A DNA stretch of 64,000 nt from Mycobacterium sp. Aquia_216 (GTDB lineage: Bacteria > Actinomycetota > Actinomycetes > Mycobacteriales > Mycobacteriaceae): contig NZ_CP113529.1 of NCBI RefSeq assembly GCF_026723865.1, forward strand, positions 620,001-684,000, written 5' to 3'. This document shows positions 48,686 to 57,121 of this stretch, one piece after another. Position 1 is the stretch's first letter. The number at the start of each line of letters is the position of its first letter. The notes under the pieces are model-generated. The model made no database searches and was not told the DNA's origin. It was given only the letters and a program-made list of their open reading frames with translations. Position numbers and translations under genes: made by a program.

Positions 48686-49300
48686 ATGTCAGCGGTTCAA
48701 AGTGACCGAGCTAAACCGAAGGTGACACTGTGGCTGGACCCGGTGTGTCCCTTCTCGTGGAATACCGCACGTTGGCTACGCGCCGCCGCCGCGAACCTCG
48801 GGTTGGCTGTCGATTGGCAACTGATGAATCTGGCGGTTCTCAATGAAGGACGCGAACTGCCGCCCGCCCAGCAGGCCCGGATGCGCGACTCACGACAGGT
48901 TGGCAGGTTGATGGTGGCCATCGCCCGCGAACAGAACGATGCCGGATGGATCGCCGCGTACTTCGCCTTTGGTGAGCGATATTTCGACCACTCCGAACCC
49001 ATCACCGACTCCCTCGTCGCGCACGTCTTGAACGCGGCGGCCGTGCGCGACATAACCCCTGCGATTGTCTCCGATTCATCGCTGGACGAAGCTGTACGGG
49101 ACGGGCACCAGGGAGGACAAGACGCGCTCGGGGAGGTCGGCGGCAGTCCGATTCTGCGCATCGGCGGACGCGCATTTTTCGGGCCGGTCCTGACTGCACT
49201 GCCCGATGCGCAGACCACGGTCGCATTGTTCGACGCGGTGGCCACTCTGGTCGCGACTGCGCAGTTCACTCAGCTGCAACGACCACGCACCGCGGCCTAG
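48686..49300 (+). CDS. DsbA-like thioredoxin-fold protein related to Rv2466c
   Basis: A 204-residue DsbA/FrnE-fold protein: LDPVCPFSWNTARWL at the N-terminal end of the first helix, an all-helical insert (QQARMRDSRQVGRLMVAI), cis-Pro in GGSPILRIGG and FFGPVL. It resembles the mycothiol-dependent Rv2466c (DPLCPWCW there). The active site here reads Cys21-Pro-Phe-Ser24, so the second, resolving cysteine is missing. A monothiol or mycothiol-linked mechanism is suggested. It lies 30 bases after the CstR-like gene. Role in thiol or electrophile stress is inferred. Confidence 0.85.
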   Translation: MSAVQSDRAKPKVTLWLDPVCPFSWNTARWLRAAAANLGLAVDWQLMNLAVLNEGRELPPAQQARMRDSRQVGRLMVAIAREQNDAGWIAAYFAFGERYFDHSEPITDSLVAHVLNAAAVRDITPAIVSDSSLDEAVRDGHQGGQDALGEVGGSPILRIGGRAFFGPVLTALPDAQTTVALFDAVATLVATAQFTQLQRPRTAA

Positions 49301-49352
49301 CCCGGAGCGCGGCGAACTTTTGGTAGTTCAAGGCCGAAAAGAGGAGGAACAA

Positions 49353-49754
49353 ATGACGTCAGGATTGAGGACCACGCTGCACACCTCGTTCGAGGACGCG
49401 GTGGACCGGACGACAAAGGCGCTGGCCGCACAGGGTTTCGGCGTACTGACCACAATCGACGTGAAAGCCACGCTGCAGCAGAAGCTCGGGGAGGATATGG
49501 AGAACTACATCATCCTGGGTGCCTGCAACCCGGCGCTGGCGCATCGCGCGCTGGGCATCCACCGCCAGATCGGCCAGTTACTGCCGTGCAACGTGGTGGT
49601 GCGGTCCGACCCCGCTCGCGAAGGCGATGCCGTTTTGGTCGAGGCGATGGATCCCCAACTCATGGTCAAAGTGACAGGCGAGTCGGGGGCTTTGCAGGAC
49701 GTCGCGGACCAGGCCGCCGCCAAACTACAGGCGGCGATCGGCGCACTGGGGTAA
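49353..49754 (+). CDS. DUF302-domain protein
   Basis: A 133-residue protein matching the DUF302 pattern: an N-terminal HTSFEDAVDRTTKALAAQGFGVLTTIDV, then YIILGACNPALAHRAL and a C-terminal VVVRSDPAREGDAVLVEAMDP. The cysteines in GACNP and LPCNV are those usually conserved. The function of DUF302 is not established; it often accompanies sulfur, copper or redox-stress genes. GAGGAGG precedes the ATG at 49353. Last gene of the CstR-like operon. Confidence 0.87.
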   Translation: MTSGLRTTLHTSFEDAVDRTTKALAAQGFGVLTTIDVKATLQQKLGEDMENYIILGACNPALAHRALGIHRQIGQLLPCNVVVRSDPAREGDAVLVEAMDPQLMVKVTGESGALQDVADQAAAKLQAAIGALG

Positions 49755-49760
49755 CTCTTT

Positions 49761-49805
49761 GCCGCGCGCCGGGACAGGGGTATCGGCAATCGGCAGCAGC
49801 CTCAC
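49761..49805 (-). pseudogene. Remnant of metallophosphoesterase 5' end (right direct-repeat copy)
   Basis: Reading leftward from GTG at 49803-49805 gives VRLLPIADTPVPARG, which matches the first 15 residues of the intact enzyme at 44825 except that the metal-binding His is now Pro. It then runs into unrelated sequence. DNA identity is 40 of 45 with 44781-44825. It shows that htdZ was once flanked by the complete gene. Confidence 0.7.
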
Positions 49806-49840
49806 GAGTTCTATGCTTACCCGCGAGCAGAGGAGAAAGC

Positions 49841-50296
49841 ATGCGTACCTTCGAGTCAGTCTCCGACTTGGCCGCCGCCACGGGCGAGACGATCGGGCAA
49901 AGCGACTGGGTGACCATCACTCAGGAAGAGGTCAACCTTTTCGCCGACGCGACCGGCGACCACCAATGGATCCACGTCGACCCGGAACGGGCGAAGGACG
50001 GTCCATTCGGCAAGACCATCGCTCATGGCTTCATGACTCTGTCGTTGCTGCCTCGGCTGCAACACGACATGTACACCGTCAAGGGCATCAAGCTGGCAAT
50101 CAACTACGGGCTGAACAAGGTTCGCTTCCCGTCGCCGGTACCGGTGGGCTCCAAGGTACGTGCGACGACGTCGCTGGTCGGCGTCGAGGACCTGGGCAAC
50201 GGCACCGTGCAGGGGACGATGTCGACGACCATCGAGGTGGACGGATCGCCGAAACCGGCCTGTGTCGCCGAGAGCATCATCCGCTACATTTCCTGA
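49841..50296 (+). CDS. htdZ: MaoC-like 3-hydroxyacyl-thioester dehydratase (HtdZ)
   Basis: A 151-residue single hot-dog (R)-specific hydratase. The hydratase-2 motif FADATGDHQWIHVDPERA gives Asp40 and His45, and GKTIAHGFMTLSL follows. Length and catalytic numbering agree with M. tuberculosis Rv0130. It hydrates enoyl-thioesters. AGAGGAGAAAG precedes the ATG at 49841. Divergent from the metallophosphoesterase remnant. Confidence 0.94.
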   Translation: MRTFESVSDLAAATGETIGQSDWVTITQEEVNLFADATGDHQWIHVDPERAKDGPFGKTIAHGFMTLSLLPRLQHDMYTVKGIKLAINYGLNKVRFPSPVPVGSKVRATTSLVGVEDLGNGTVQGTMSTTIEVDGSPKPACVAESIIRYIS

Positions 50297-50312
50297 TGCA
50301 TCTGCTCGGCGG

Positions 50313-51656
50313 TTAGAACTCGGCGACCGAGTGCTCCAGTCGTTCCGCTAGCCGGGCTTGGGCTTCGGCCCGCCGGGTGGGTATGTGCGCCGACGGGAAG
50401 GGCGTTGTCACAGGCTGGTATTCGCGCAGCGTGCGGCGGGCCACCGTCATCTTGTGCAGTTCGGTGGCGCCGTCGGCGATGCCCAGCGACTCGGCGGCGA
50501 CAAGCATCTTGACGAACGGCATCTCGTCGGAAACCCCTAACGCGCCGTGCAAGTGCAGGGCGCGCTGCGCGACGTCGTGCAGCACCTGGGGCATCGCGAC
50601 TTTCACGGCCGCGATATCGCGGCGCACCTTCTGGTAGTCGTGATGCTTGTCGATCAGCCACGCGGTGCGCAGCACCAGCAGCCGGAACTGCTCGATCTGA
50701 ATCCAGCTGTCGGCGATCTTCTCCTGGGTCATCTGGAAGTCGGCCAGTTTGCCGTGCCGGGTCTGGCGTGACACCGCCCGCTCGCACATCATGTCGAAAG
50801 CCTTGCGCGCCAGCGCAATTGTGCGCATGGCGTGATGGATGCGGCCGCCGCCGAGGCGGGTCTGCGCGATCATGAAGGCCGAGCCTTCACCGCCTAGCAC
50901 GTGATCGGCGGGCACGCGGACGTCGTTGTAACGCACGTAGCCGTGCGAGCCGTGCTTGCCCGACTCGCCTCCGACCGCGACGTTGCGGATGATCTCGATG
51001 CCCGGGGTCTCGCCCGGGACGATGAACAGCGACATCTTGTCGTACGTGCGGGCGTCGGGTTTGGTCACCGCCATCACGATGAAGAACGATGCGTGCTTGG
51101 CGTTGCTGGAAAACCACTTCTCCCCGTTGATGACCCAGTCCCCATTTCCAGCACCGTCCTGGGTCGCCGACGTCACGAACATGCCGGGATCGGAGCCGCC
51201 CTGCGGTTCGGTCATCGAGTAGCACGAGGTGATCTCGCCGTCGAGCAGCGGCTGCAGATAGCGGGCCTTCTGCTCGTCGGTACCGAACAGCGCGAGTATC
51301 TCGGCATTTCCGGAGTCGGGCGCCTGGCAGCCGAACACCGACGGGGCCCAGCGGGAACGCCCGAGGATCTCGTTGAGCAGCGCGAGCTTGACCTGGCCGT
51401 AGCCTTGGCCGCCGAGTTCGGGCCCCAGATGCGCGGCCCATAGACCTTGGTCCTTCACCTGCTGCTGCAGCGGCCGCAGGATGGCCATCATCTCGGCGTT
51501 CTGCTTGTCGTAGGGATCGAGGGCGACCAGATCGAGCGGTTCCAGCTCCTCGACCATGAATTTTTCCACCCAGTCCAGCTTCGCCTGGTATTCCGGGTCC
51601 GTTTCGAAGTCCCACACCGTGGCCAACCGTTCCCCGGCGCATCGTCGCGCCGGCAT
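50313..51656 (-). CDS. fadE1: Acyl-CoA dehydrogenase FadE1
   Basis: A 447-residue flavoprotein: an N-terminal helical domain, CYSMTEPQGGSDPG in the beta domain (FAD/acyl contact), WVINGEKWFSSNA, and the C-terminal helical domain with LHGALGVSDEMPFVKM and a GATELHKMTVARR end. The length agrees with Rv0131c. GTG at 51617 is an alternative start closer to conserved sequence. It catalyses alpha,beta-dehydrogenation of an acyl-CoA and neighbours the hydratase htdZ, the next step of beta-oxidation-like chemistry (convergent, 16-base gap). Confidence 0.93.
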   Translation of the reverse strand: MPARRCAGERLATVWDFETDPEYQAKLDWVEKFMVEELEPLDLVALDPYDKQNAEMMAILRPLQQQVKDQGLWAAHLGPELGGQGYGQVKLALLNEILGRSRWAPSVFGCQAPDSGNAEILALFGTDEQKARYLQPLLDGEITSCYSMTEPQGGSDPGMFVTSATQDGAGNGDWVINGEKWFSSNAKHASFFIVMAVTKPDARTYDKMSLFIVPGETPGIEIIRNVAVGGESGKHGSHGYVRYNDVRVPADHVLGGEGSAFMIAQTRLGGGRIHHAMRTIALARKAFDMMCERAVSRQTRHGKLADFQMTQEKIADSWIQIEQFRLLVLRTAWLIDKHHDYQKVRRDIAAVKVAMPQVLHDVAQRALHLHGALGVSDEMPFVKMLVAAESLGIADGATELHKMTVARRTLREYQPVTTPFPSAHIPTRRAEAQARLAERLEHSVAEF

Positions 51657-51726
51657 CTTAGATAAACCCTGAAGGAGTTATGTCATCGTATGCGCGGCCC
51701 GCGACGGGTAGCGGAGCGGAGACTGT

Positions 51727-52818
51727 TTAGTGCAGCTTGGGTAGGACGTAGTCGCGGTAGAAGTTGATGGCCGCGATGGGGTCGCCCTGCGGGAAATGCA
51801 AAAACGGGACGGCGCCGCCGTCGATAACCCATTGCACGGCGGTGATGTGTGTGGCGGCATCAGTGCCGACCGTCCAATTGGCGACCACCTTCTCGATCGG
51901 GTTCGACTCGGCGGCGCGCTGAATCTCGACGGGATTGGGTTGATCGACGGCCCCGGCGGTAAAGCGCCACAGGGCCGCCGTGCGGGCGGCCTCCTCGCTG
52001 TCGCCGACGACGGCGAAGAGCTCGGCCCGCTTGCCCAGACTCGCGGGATCACGCCCCGCGGCGTGGGCGCCGGCACTGAGCGCGGCCAGCAGTTTGGGGT
52101 TCGTGAGATCGCGGGATTGGGTGATCCATCCGTCCCCGTATTGTCCTGCCAGCCTTGCGCTTTTGGGACCACTGGCGGCGACGTAGATGGGTGGCGGTGT
52201 CGGCGGCGTGTCATAGAGCTTCAGCGAGTTGGTCTGAAAATACTTGCCCGCGAAAGATATTCGCTGACCGCCCCACAGCTGACGGATAAGCTCAATCGCC
52301 TCGATCAACCGGTCGTGGCGTTCCGCGTATTTGCCGAATGTGTTGGTGGTGGCCTGTTCGTTGAGTCGCTCGCCGGTGCCTAACCCCAGAAATACCCGGC
52401 CCGGGCTCAGGATCGCCAGCGAGGCAAACGCCTGCGCCACCGTCGCAGGGTGATAACGGTAGGTCGGACAGGTGACCCCGGTGCCGAAGGAGATTCGGCT
52501 GGTGCTGTTGCCCACCAGGGCCAGGGTCAGCCACGGGAACATCGAGTGGCCCTCGTTGTCCTGCCACGGCTGGATGTGGTCGCTGGCCCAGACATATTGA
52601 AAGCCGGCCTTTTCGGCTGCCTGAGCCTGCGCCACCAGCTGATCGGTGCGAAATTGTTCGTGCGACAAGGTGATTCCCACACCCTTTGCTACCGGAAGCG
52701 GGGTAGCGGCGGGGGTGCCGCGGTGGTCGCCGGCGCAAGCGCCGGCCAATCCGCCGGCGCCGAGCACGCCCGCCCCTGTCGCGATGCGCCCGAATGTCCG
52801 TCGCGAGAGTCCGGTCAT
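51727..52818 (-). CDS. fgd2: F420-dependent hydroxymycolic acid dehydrogenase (Fgd2/fHMAD-like)
   Basis: A 363-residue luciferase-like F420 enzyme. The Tat signal SRRTFG (5-10) is followed by a lipobox ending Ala-Cys28, so the protein is exported and probably lipid-anchored. The fold shows QYVWASDHIQPW, GLGTGERLNE and PIYVAASGPKSARLAGQYGDGW. M. tuberculosis Rv0132c oxidises hydroxymycolates to ketomycolates. The gene is 70 bases from fadE1 on the same strand. Confidence 0.92.
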   Translation of the reverse strand: MTGLSRRTFGRIATGAGVLGAGGLAGACAGDHRGTPAATPLPVAKGVGITLSHEQFRTDQLVAQAQAAEKAGFQYVWASDHIQPWQDNEGHSMFPWLTLALVGNSTSRISFGTGVTCPTYRYHPATVAQAFASLAILSPGRVFLGLGTGERLNEQATTNTFGKYAERHDRLIEAIELIRQLWGGQRISFAGKYFQTNSLKLYDTPPTPPPIYVAASGPKSARLAGQYGDGWITQSRDLTNPKLLAALSAGAHAAGRDPASLGKRAELFAVVGDSEEAARTAALWRFTAGAVDQPNPVEIQRAAESNPIEKVVANWTVGTDAATHITAVQWVIDGGAVPFLHFPQGDPIAAINFYRDYVLPKLH

Positions 52819-52902
52819 CGGGCCAGGGTACCCACGGCCCGCACCGTCACGCCCGGGGAATTTCCGTGTTCATTCCGCGGGGCACCCACTAGCCTGGGCG
52901 GC

Positions 52903-53511
52903 ATGGCTCCTCCCCGGGCACGTCCGGCACGCAAAGCCGACGTGCACGAGCTATCGGCGACTTTGACCCGGGCCTTTTTCGACGACCCGGTGATGGCCTG
53001 GATATTTCCCGACAGCATGACGCGGACCACGAATCTGACCCGGATGTTCGCCGCCATGACCCGGCACCATCATCTGCCTCTCGGCGGGGTCGAGGTGGCC
53101 CACGACGAATCCGGCATCGGTGCGGCTGCCCTGTGGGATCCGCCGAATCAATGGCAGGAATCGCGCTGGGCCCAGTTCGCGATGACGCCGGCCTTCCTGC
53201 GGGTGTTCGGGCTGCGGACCGGGATGGCGCGGGGCATCCAGGAGACGATGAAGCGCGAGCATCCCGAGGAGCCGCACTGGTATCTGGCCGCGATCGGCAG
53301 TGACCCGTCGGTCCGCGGCCAGGGCTACGGTCAGGTGTTGATGCGGTCGCGGCTGGACCGCTGCGACGCCGAGCATGCTCCGGCGTATCTCGAGTCGAGT
53401 AAGCCCGAAAATGTGCCTTACTACTTGCGCTTCGGCTTCACGGTCACCCAGGAGATCGCGCTGCCCAACGGCGGCCCACCGCTATGGGCGATGTGGCGGG
53501 ATCCGCGTTAA
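52903..53511 (+). CDS. GNAT-family N-acetyltransferase (Rv0133-like)
   Basis: A 202-residue GNAT fold: N-terminal ARKADVHELSATLTRAFFDDPVMAWIFP, acetyl-CoA loop IGSDPSVRGQGYGQVLM and a C-terminal ESSKPENVPYYLRFGFTVTQE. Substrate unknown. Start at the ATG 52903. The 3' end overlaps the convergent TetR gene by 4 bases. Position matches Rv0133. Confidence 0.9.
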   Translation: MAPPRARPARKADVHELSATLTRAFFDDPVMAWIFPDSMTRTTNLTRMFAAMTRHHHLPLGGVEVAHDESGIGAAALWDPPNQWQESRWAQFAMTPAFLRVFGLRTGMARGIQETMKREHPEEPHWYLAAIGSDPSVRGQGYGQVLMRSRLDRCDAEHAPAYLESSKPENVPYYLRFGFTVTQEIALPNGGPPLWAMWRDPR

Positions 53512-54182
53512 GGGTTGCTGCGCCAGCCGGCGATACCGATCGCGATCATGCGCAGCTGCTTGACGGCGATACGCCGGATGTCTTCCAGCGCTTCGGCGGA
53601 CTGGGCGTCTTCGATCGCCTCGGCGATCACGATCATCGAGTTGACGAACAGGGTCGCCAGCACGTTGAGATCCTCGGTGCTCCAGGCGTTGAGCCCCGGG
53701 AAGCGCGCCAGGTCGGTGGCGAGCTCGGAGGTGATCAGCCGGATCTCGGTGCGGATCGCGTAGCGCAACACGCTCAGCCCGCTGTTGCGCTCGCGGGCGA
53801 TCAGACGCCAGTGCTCGCGCCGATCGGCAACGCTGGCGATCAGGATTTCGACGGACGACTCGATCACCCGGTTCGGGTCGAGCTTGCCGGCGCGCGCATC
53901 GCGCAGAGTGTCGCGCAAGCTGCGAAACGACTCGTCGATGAGCACCAGACCGAGGGCCTCCATCGACTCGAAGTGCCGATAGAACGCCGCGGGCACGATC
54001 CCGACCTCGCGGGTCACCTCGCGCAGGCTCAGGGCAGAAAAACTGCGATCCTGCAGCAGCTTGAGTGCCGCAGCGATGATGGCGCGCCGGGTCGCTTCCT
54101 TGCGCTCTTCGCGCGACGGACTTTCCCGTGAGCGCTCGCGACTAGACCGGTGCGGCCGTGAGCTAGGAGTACGACCGTTCAC
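53508..54182 (-). CDS. TetR-family regulator of the adjacent desaturase system
   Basis: A 224-residue TetR protein: an Arg/Ser-rich leader (SSRPHRSSRERSRESPSREERKE), helix-turn-helix LSLREVTREVGIVPAAFYRHFESMEALG and an all-helical ligand domain. GTG at 54180-54182 is the likely start. That start lies inside TTCACTATGTGAA, a perfect inverted repeat. It is divergent from a reductase/desaturase pair, so control of acyl-chain desaturation is the likely job. Confidence 0.87.
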   Translation of the reverse strand: MNGRTPSSRPHRSSRERSRESPSREERKEATRRAIIAAALKLLQDRSFSALSLREVTREVGIVPAAFYRHFESMEALGLVLIDESFRSLRDTLRDARAGKLDPNRVIESSVEILIASVADRREHWRLIARERNSGLSVLRYAIRTEIRLITSELATDLARFPGLNAWSTEDLNVLATLFVNSMIVIAEAIEDAQSAEALEDIRRIAVKQLRMIAIGIAGWRSNP

Positions 54183-54190
54183 TATGTGAA
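54178..54190. promoter_or_regulatory. TetR operator candidate over divergent start codons
   Basis: TTCAC-TAT-GTGAA is a perfect inverted repeat spanning the TetR start codon. A related imperfect palindrome, GTGTACAT/ATGTTCAC, lies at 54244-54259 over the likely start of the reductase. Both share the GTGAA/TTCAC half-site theme. Confidence 0.5.
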
Positions 54191-54251
54191 GCCTACCACA
54201 GAGCTGCACAAACCCTTGACTAGCTGCGGCGTCGGAGAGGACGGTGTACAT

Positions 54252-55358
54252 ATGTTCACTGAAAGAAGTCAGACCTCGCGTCGCAGCTTCGCTAAGACTT
54301 TCCGGGACCGAATCCTCGGTTCCGATCTGGTTGACCTGCTCACCGGCCCGCACGGCGTGGACCGCTACACCGAGCTGGTAGATCCCACCTGGACACAGGG
54401 CGAAGCCCGCGCCAAGGTCGTCGACGTGCGCCGTACCACGCCGCGCAGCGTCACCCTCACCCTCGCTCCGAACGGGAGCTTCACGTCCACCCATGCCGTC
54501 AAGGCCGGTCAGTACGTCAACCTCGCGCTCGACATCGACGGCCGCCGGCACACCCGCTGCTATTCACCGGCCAATGCCGAAGGCGCCTTGACCCTCGAGC
54601 TGACCATCGGCCACCACGAGGACGGCCTGGTCTCGAACCACCTGTACGAGCAGGCCCGCAGCGGCATGGTGGTCGGGCTGACCGGTGTCGGCGGCGACTT
54701 CGTCCTGCCGGCGCAACGTCCCCGGCGGATCCTGCTGGTCTCCGGCGGCAGCGGCATCACGCCCGTCATGGCGATGGTGCGCACCCTGGTCGCCGAGGGC
54801 CATTTGCAAAACCAGGGGGCGGAAATCGCGTTCGTCCACTACGCCCGCACGCCCGCGGAGGCCTGTTACCGCGACGAGCTGAGCGCGATGCCCGGTGTGC
54901 GGGTGCTACACGGGTTCACCCGTTCGGGTTCGGGCGACCTCGTCGGACGCTTCGGTGTCGAGCACCTCAATGCGGCAATGCCCTCGCCGGACGCGGTATT
55001 CGTGTGCGGCCCAACCGCTTTGGTCGAATCCGTCGGCGAGCACTGTGACAACGTGTACACGGAGAGCTTCGTGCCACCGGTGATCACGGCGCCGGCGAAC
55101 CCGTCGGGTGGCCGAATAACGTTCGCTGACAGCGACGTTGACGTCGTCGACGACGGCCGCTCGCTGCTCGAGCAGGCCGAATCCGCCGGGCTGACCCCGG
55201 AGAGCGGATGCCGGATGGGCATCTGTCACACGTGCACGCGTCGGAAGGTTTCCGGCACCGTGCGCAGCCTGACCACCGGCGCGGTCTCCACCGCCCCGGA
55301 CGAAGACATCCAGATCTGCGTATCCGTCCCCGTCGGGGACGTCGACCTCGCGCTTTAG
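54252..55358 (+). CDS. Ferredoxin-NAD(P)H reductase with [2Fe-2S] domain, electron donor to desaturase
   Basis: A 368-residue three-part electron carrier. A FAD domain has RHTRCYSPANAE (the RxYS-type flavin motif), an NAD(P) domain has LLVSGGSGITPVMAMVR, and a C-terminal plant-type [2Fe-2S] domain has Cys320, Cys325, Cys328 and Cys356. It resembles M. tuberculosis Rv3230c, which reduces the DesA3 desaturase. ATG 54252 has GGAGAGGA about 10 bases upstream; GTG 54186 would add 22 residues. It is followed by the desaturase gene. Confidence 0.92.
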   Translation: MFTERSQTSRRSFAKTFRDRILGSDLVDLLTGPHGVDRYTELVDPTWTQGEARAKVVDVRRTTPRSVTLTLAPNGSFTSTHAVKAGQYVNLALDIDGRRHTRCYSPANAEGALTLELTIGHHEDGLVSNHLYEQARSGMVVGLTGVGGDFVLPAQRPRRILLVSGGSGITPVMAMVRTLVAEGHLQNQGAEIAFVHYARTPAEACYRDELSAMPGVRVLHGFTRSGSGDLVGRFGVEHLNAAMPSPDAVFVCGPTALVESVGEHCDNVYTESFVPPVITAPANPSGGRITFADSDVDVVDDGRSLLEQAESAGLTPESGCRMGICHTCTRRKVSGTVRSLTTGAVSTAPDEDIQICVSVPVGDVDLAL

Positions 55359-55453
55359 CGGCGATCGCAAGCTCGGCGCAGCCGGGCGCACGGGTCTTCG
55401 CCACCGACACAAGCCCAACAACACAGTCCCACCAATCTTTAGGAGGAGGAGCC

Positions 55454-56575
55454 ATGTCACACGACAAGACCGCCCTTACCCCCGAGCAGGCCGACACGTT
55501 CGGCCGTGAACTCGACGCCATCAGAGATCGCGTGATGGCAGACCTCGGCGAAGTAGACGCCGACTACATCCGCCGCGTCATCAAGGCCCAGCGGGCGCTG
55601 GAAGTCGGCGGACGCGTTCTGCTGTACCTGCCGCCGGCCTGGCTACTGGGCACCGCGATGCTGGGCGTCGCGAAAATCCTGGACAACATGGAGATCGGCC
55701 ACAACATCATGCACGGCCAGTACGACTGGATGCGCGACCCGAACATCTCCGGGCGCTCCTTCGAATGGGACACCGCCTGCCCGGCCGACCAATGGCGGCA
55801 CTCGCACAACTACATGCACCACACCCACACCAACATCGTCGGGATGGACCGCGACATCGGCTACGGCATCATCCGGATGAGCGAAGACCAGAAGTGGAGC
55901 CCGTACTTCATCGGCAACCCGCTGTACGCGTTCCTGCTGATGGTGCTGTTCCAATACGGCGTCGCGCTGCACGAACTGGAGACCGAGAAGATCCGCTCCG
56001 GTGAGATCCGGGTGTGGGAAAAACTGGACACGCTGAAGGCGATCTGGAAGAAGACGAAGCGCCAGACGCTCAAGGACTACGTCGCCTTCCCGCTGCTGGC
56101 CGGCCCGTTCGCGCCGTTCGTCTTCACGGGCAACATGACGGCCAACCTGATGCGCAACGTGTGGTCGTACATGATCATCTTCTGCGGTCACTTCCCGGAC
56201 GGCACCCAGGAATTCACCATCGAGGAAACCAAGGACGAGTCCCGCGGCCAGTGGTACTTCCGCCAGGTGCTGGGTTCGGCCAATCTCACCGGGGGCAGGA
56301 TCTTCCATCTGCTGTCCGGCAACCTGTCGCACCAGATCGAGCACCACCTGTTCCCGGACATGCCGGCCCGACGCTATTCGGACATCGCGGACGAGGTGCA
56401 GGAGATTTGCGAGCGCTACGGGATCCCCTACAACAAGGGCCCGCTCCCGCAGCAGTTCGGCACCGTGGTGCGCAAGATCGTCAAGCTGACCTTCCCGGAC
56501 CCGGGCAAACTGTCCTCGTTGCTGCCGAAGATCACGGCCGGCAAGCCGGCCGACCGGGAACCCGTCGCGGCCTGA
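55454..56575 (+). CDS. Membrane fatty-acyl desaturase (DesA3/Rv3229c-like)
   Basis: A 373-residue di-iron membrane desaturase with the three His boxes: His83-x3-His87, His116-x-His118 with HHTH at 122-125, and HQIEHH at 293-298. Hydrophobic spans occur around 55-75 and 150-170 and 215-255. It introduces a double bond into acyl-CoA or acyl lipid with O2 and electrons from the gene upstream. AGGAGGAGG precedes the ATG at 55454. In M. tuberculosis this pair lies elsewhere on the chromosome, so here it is a paralogue or has moved. Confidence 0.93.
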   Translation: MSHDKTALTPEQADTFGRELDAIRDRVMADLGEVDADYIRRVIKAQRALEVGGRVLLYLPPAWLLGTAMLGVAKILDNMEIGHNIMHGQYDWMRDPNISGRSFEWDTACPADQWRHSHNYMHHTHTNIVGMDRDIGYGIIRMSEDQKWSPYFIGNPLYAFLLMVLFQYGVALHELETEKIRSGEIRVWEKLDTLKAIWKKTKRQTLKDYVAFPLLAGPFAPFVFTGNMTANLMRNVWSYMIIFCGHFPDGTQEFTIEETKDESRGQWYFRQVLGSANLTGGRIFHLLSGNLSHQIEHHLFPDMPARRYSDIADEVQEICERYGIPYNKGPLPQQFGTVVRKIVKLTFPDPGKLSSLLPKITAGKPADREPVAA

Positions 56576-56596
56576 GTCCGCCCCGGGTGGGGGACA

Positions 56597-57121
56597 ATGG
56601 GTTGCGTGGAATGGACCGGTGCACGTTACGCGGACAAACCGACGGTGGAAGCGACGACGTGGATTGACGCCGATCCGGCCCGCGTCTGGAACCTGATCTC
56701 GGACATCAAGCTGATGCCCACGTTCAGCAACGAGTTGCAATCCGTGGAGTGGGCCTCCGGTGCCGATCGGCCCAAGGTGGGTGCCCGCTTCGTCGGGTAC
56801 AGCCAGCACGACGCGTTCGGGGAGTGGAGCACCACCTCGCACATCGTCGCCTACGACCAGCAGCGGGAATTCGCCTGGGCAGTCGGCGATACCGATTACC
56901 CCTCGTCGATCTGGCGGTTCCGGCTGACACCCCGGGACGGCGGCACCGCCCTGAGCTATTGGATGCAGATGGGGCCGGGACGCTCGGGGTTGTCGGTGGC
57001 GATCGACTCGATGCCGGACAAAGAAGAAAAGATCGTATTCGTGCGGATGCGCGAGTTCGAGACGGCGATCAGCAAGACCCTAGCGGCCATCAAGAGGCTG
57101 GCCGAACACGGAGTGCGCTGA
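56597..57121 (+). CDS. SRPBCC-family protein
   Basis: A 174-residue START-like protein: VEATTWIDADPARVWNLISDIKLMPTFS at the N-terminus and a long C-terminal helix (EKIVFVRMREFETAISKTLAAIKRLAE). It binds hydrophobic ligands in other proteins; ligand unknown. ATG 56597 follows a G-rich run, and GTG 56606 is an alternative. Its TGA overlaps the ATG of the LLM-type gene (TGATG), so the two are co-translated. Confidence 0.85.
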   Translation: MGCVEWTGARYADKPTVEATTWIDADPARVWNLISDIKLMPTFSNELQSVEWASGADRPKVGARFVGYSQHDAFGEWSTTSHIVAYDQQREFAWAVGDTDYPSSIWRFRLTPRDGGTALSYWMQMGPGRSGLSVAIDSMPDKEEKIVFVRMREFETAISKTLAAIKRLAEHGVR

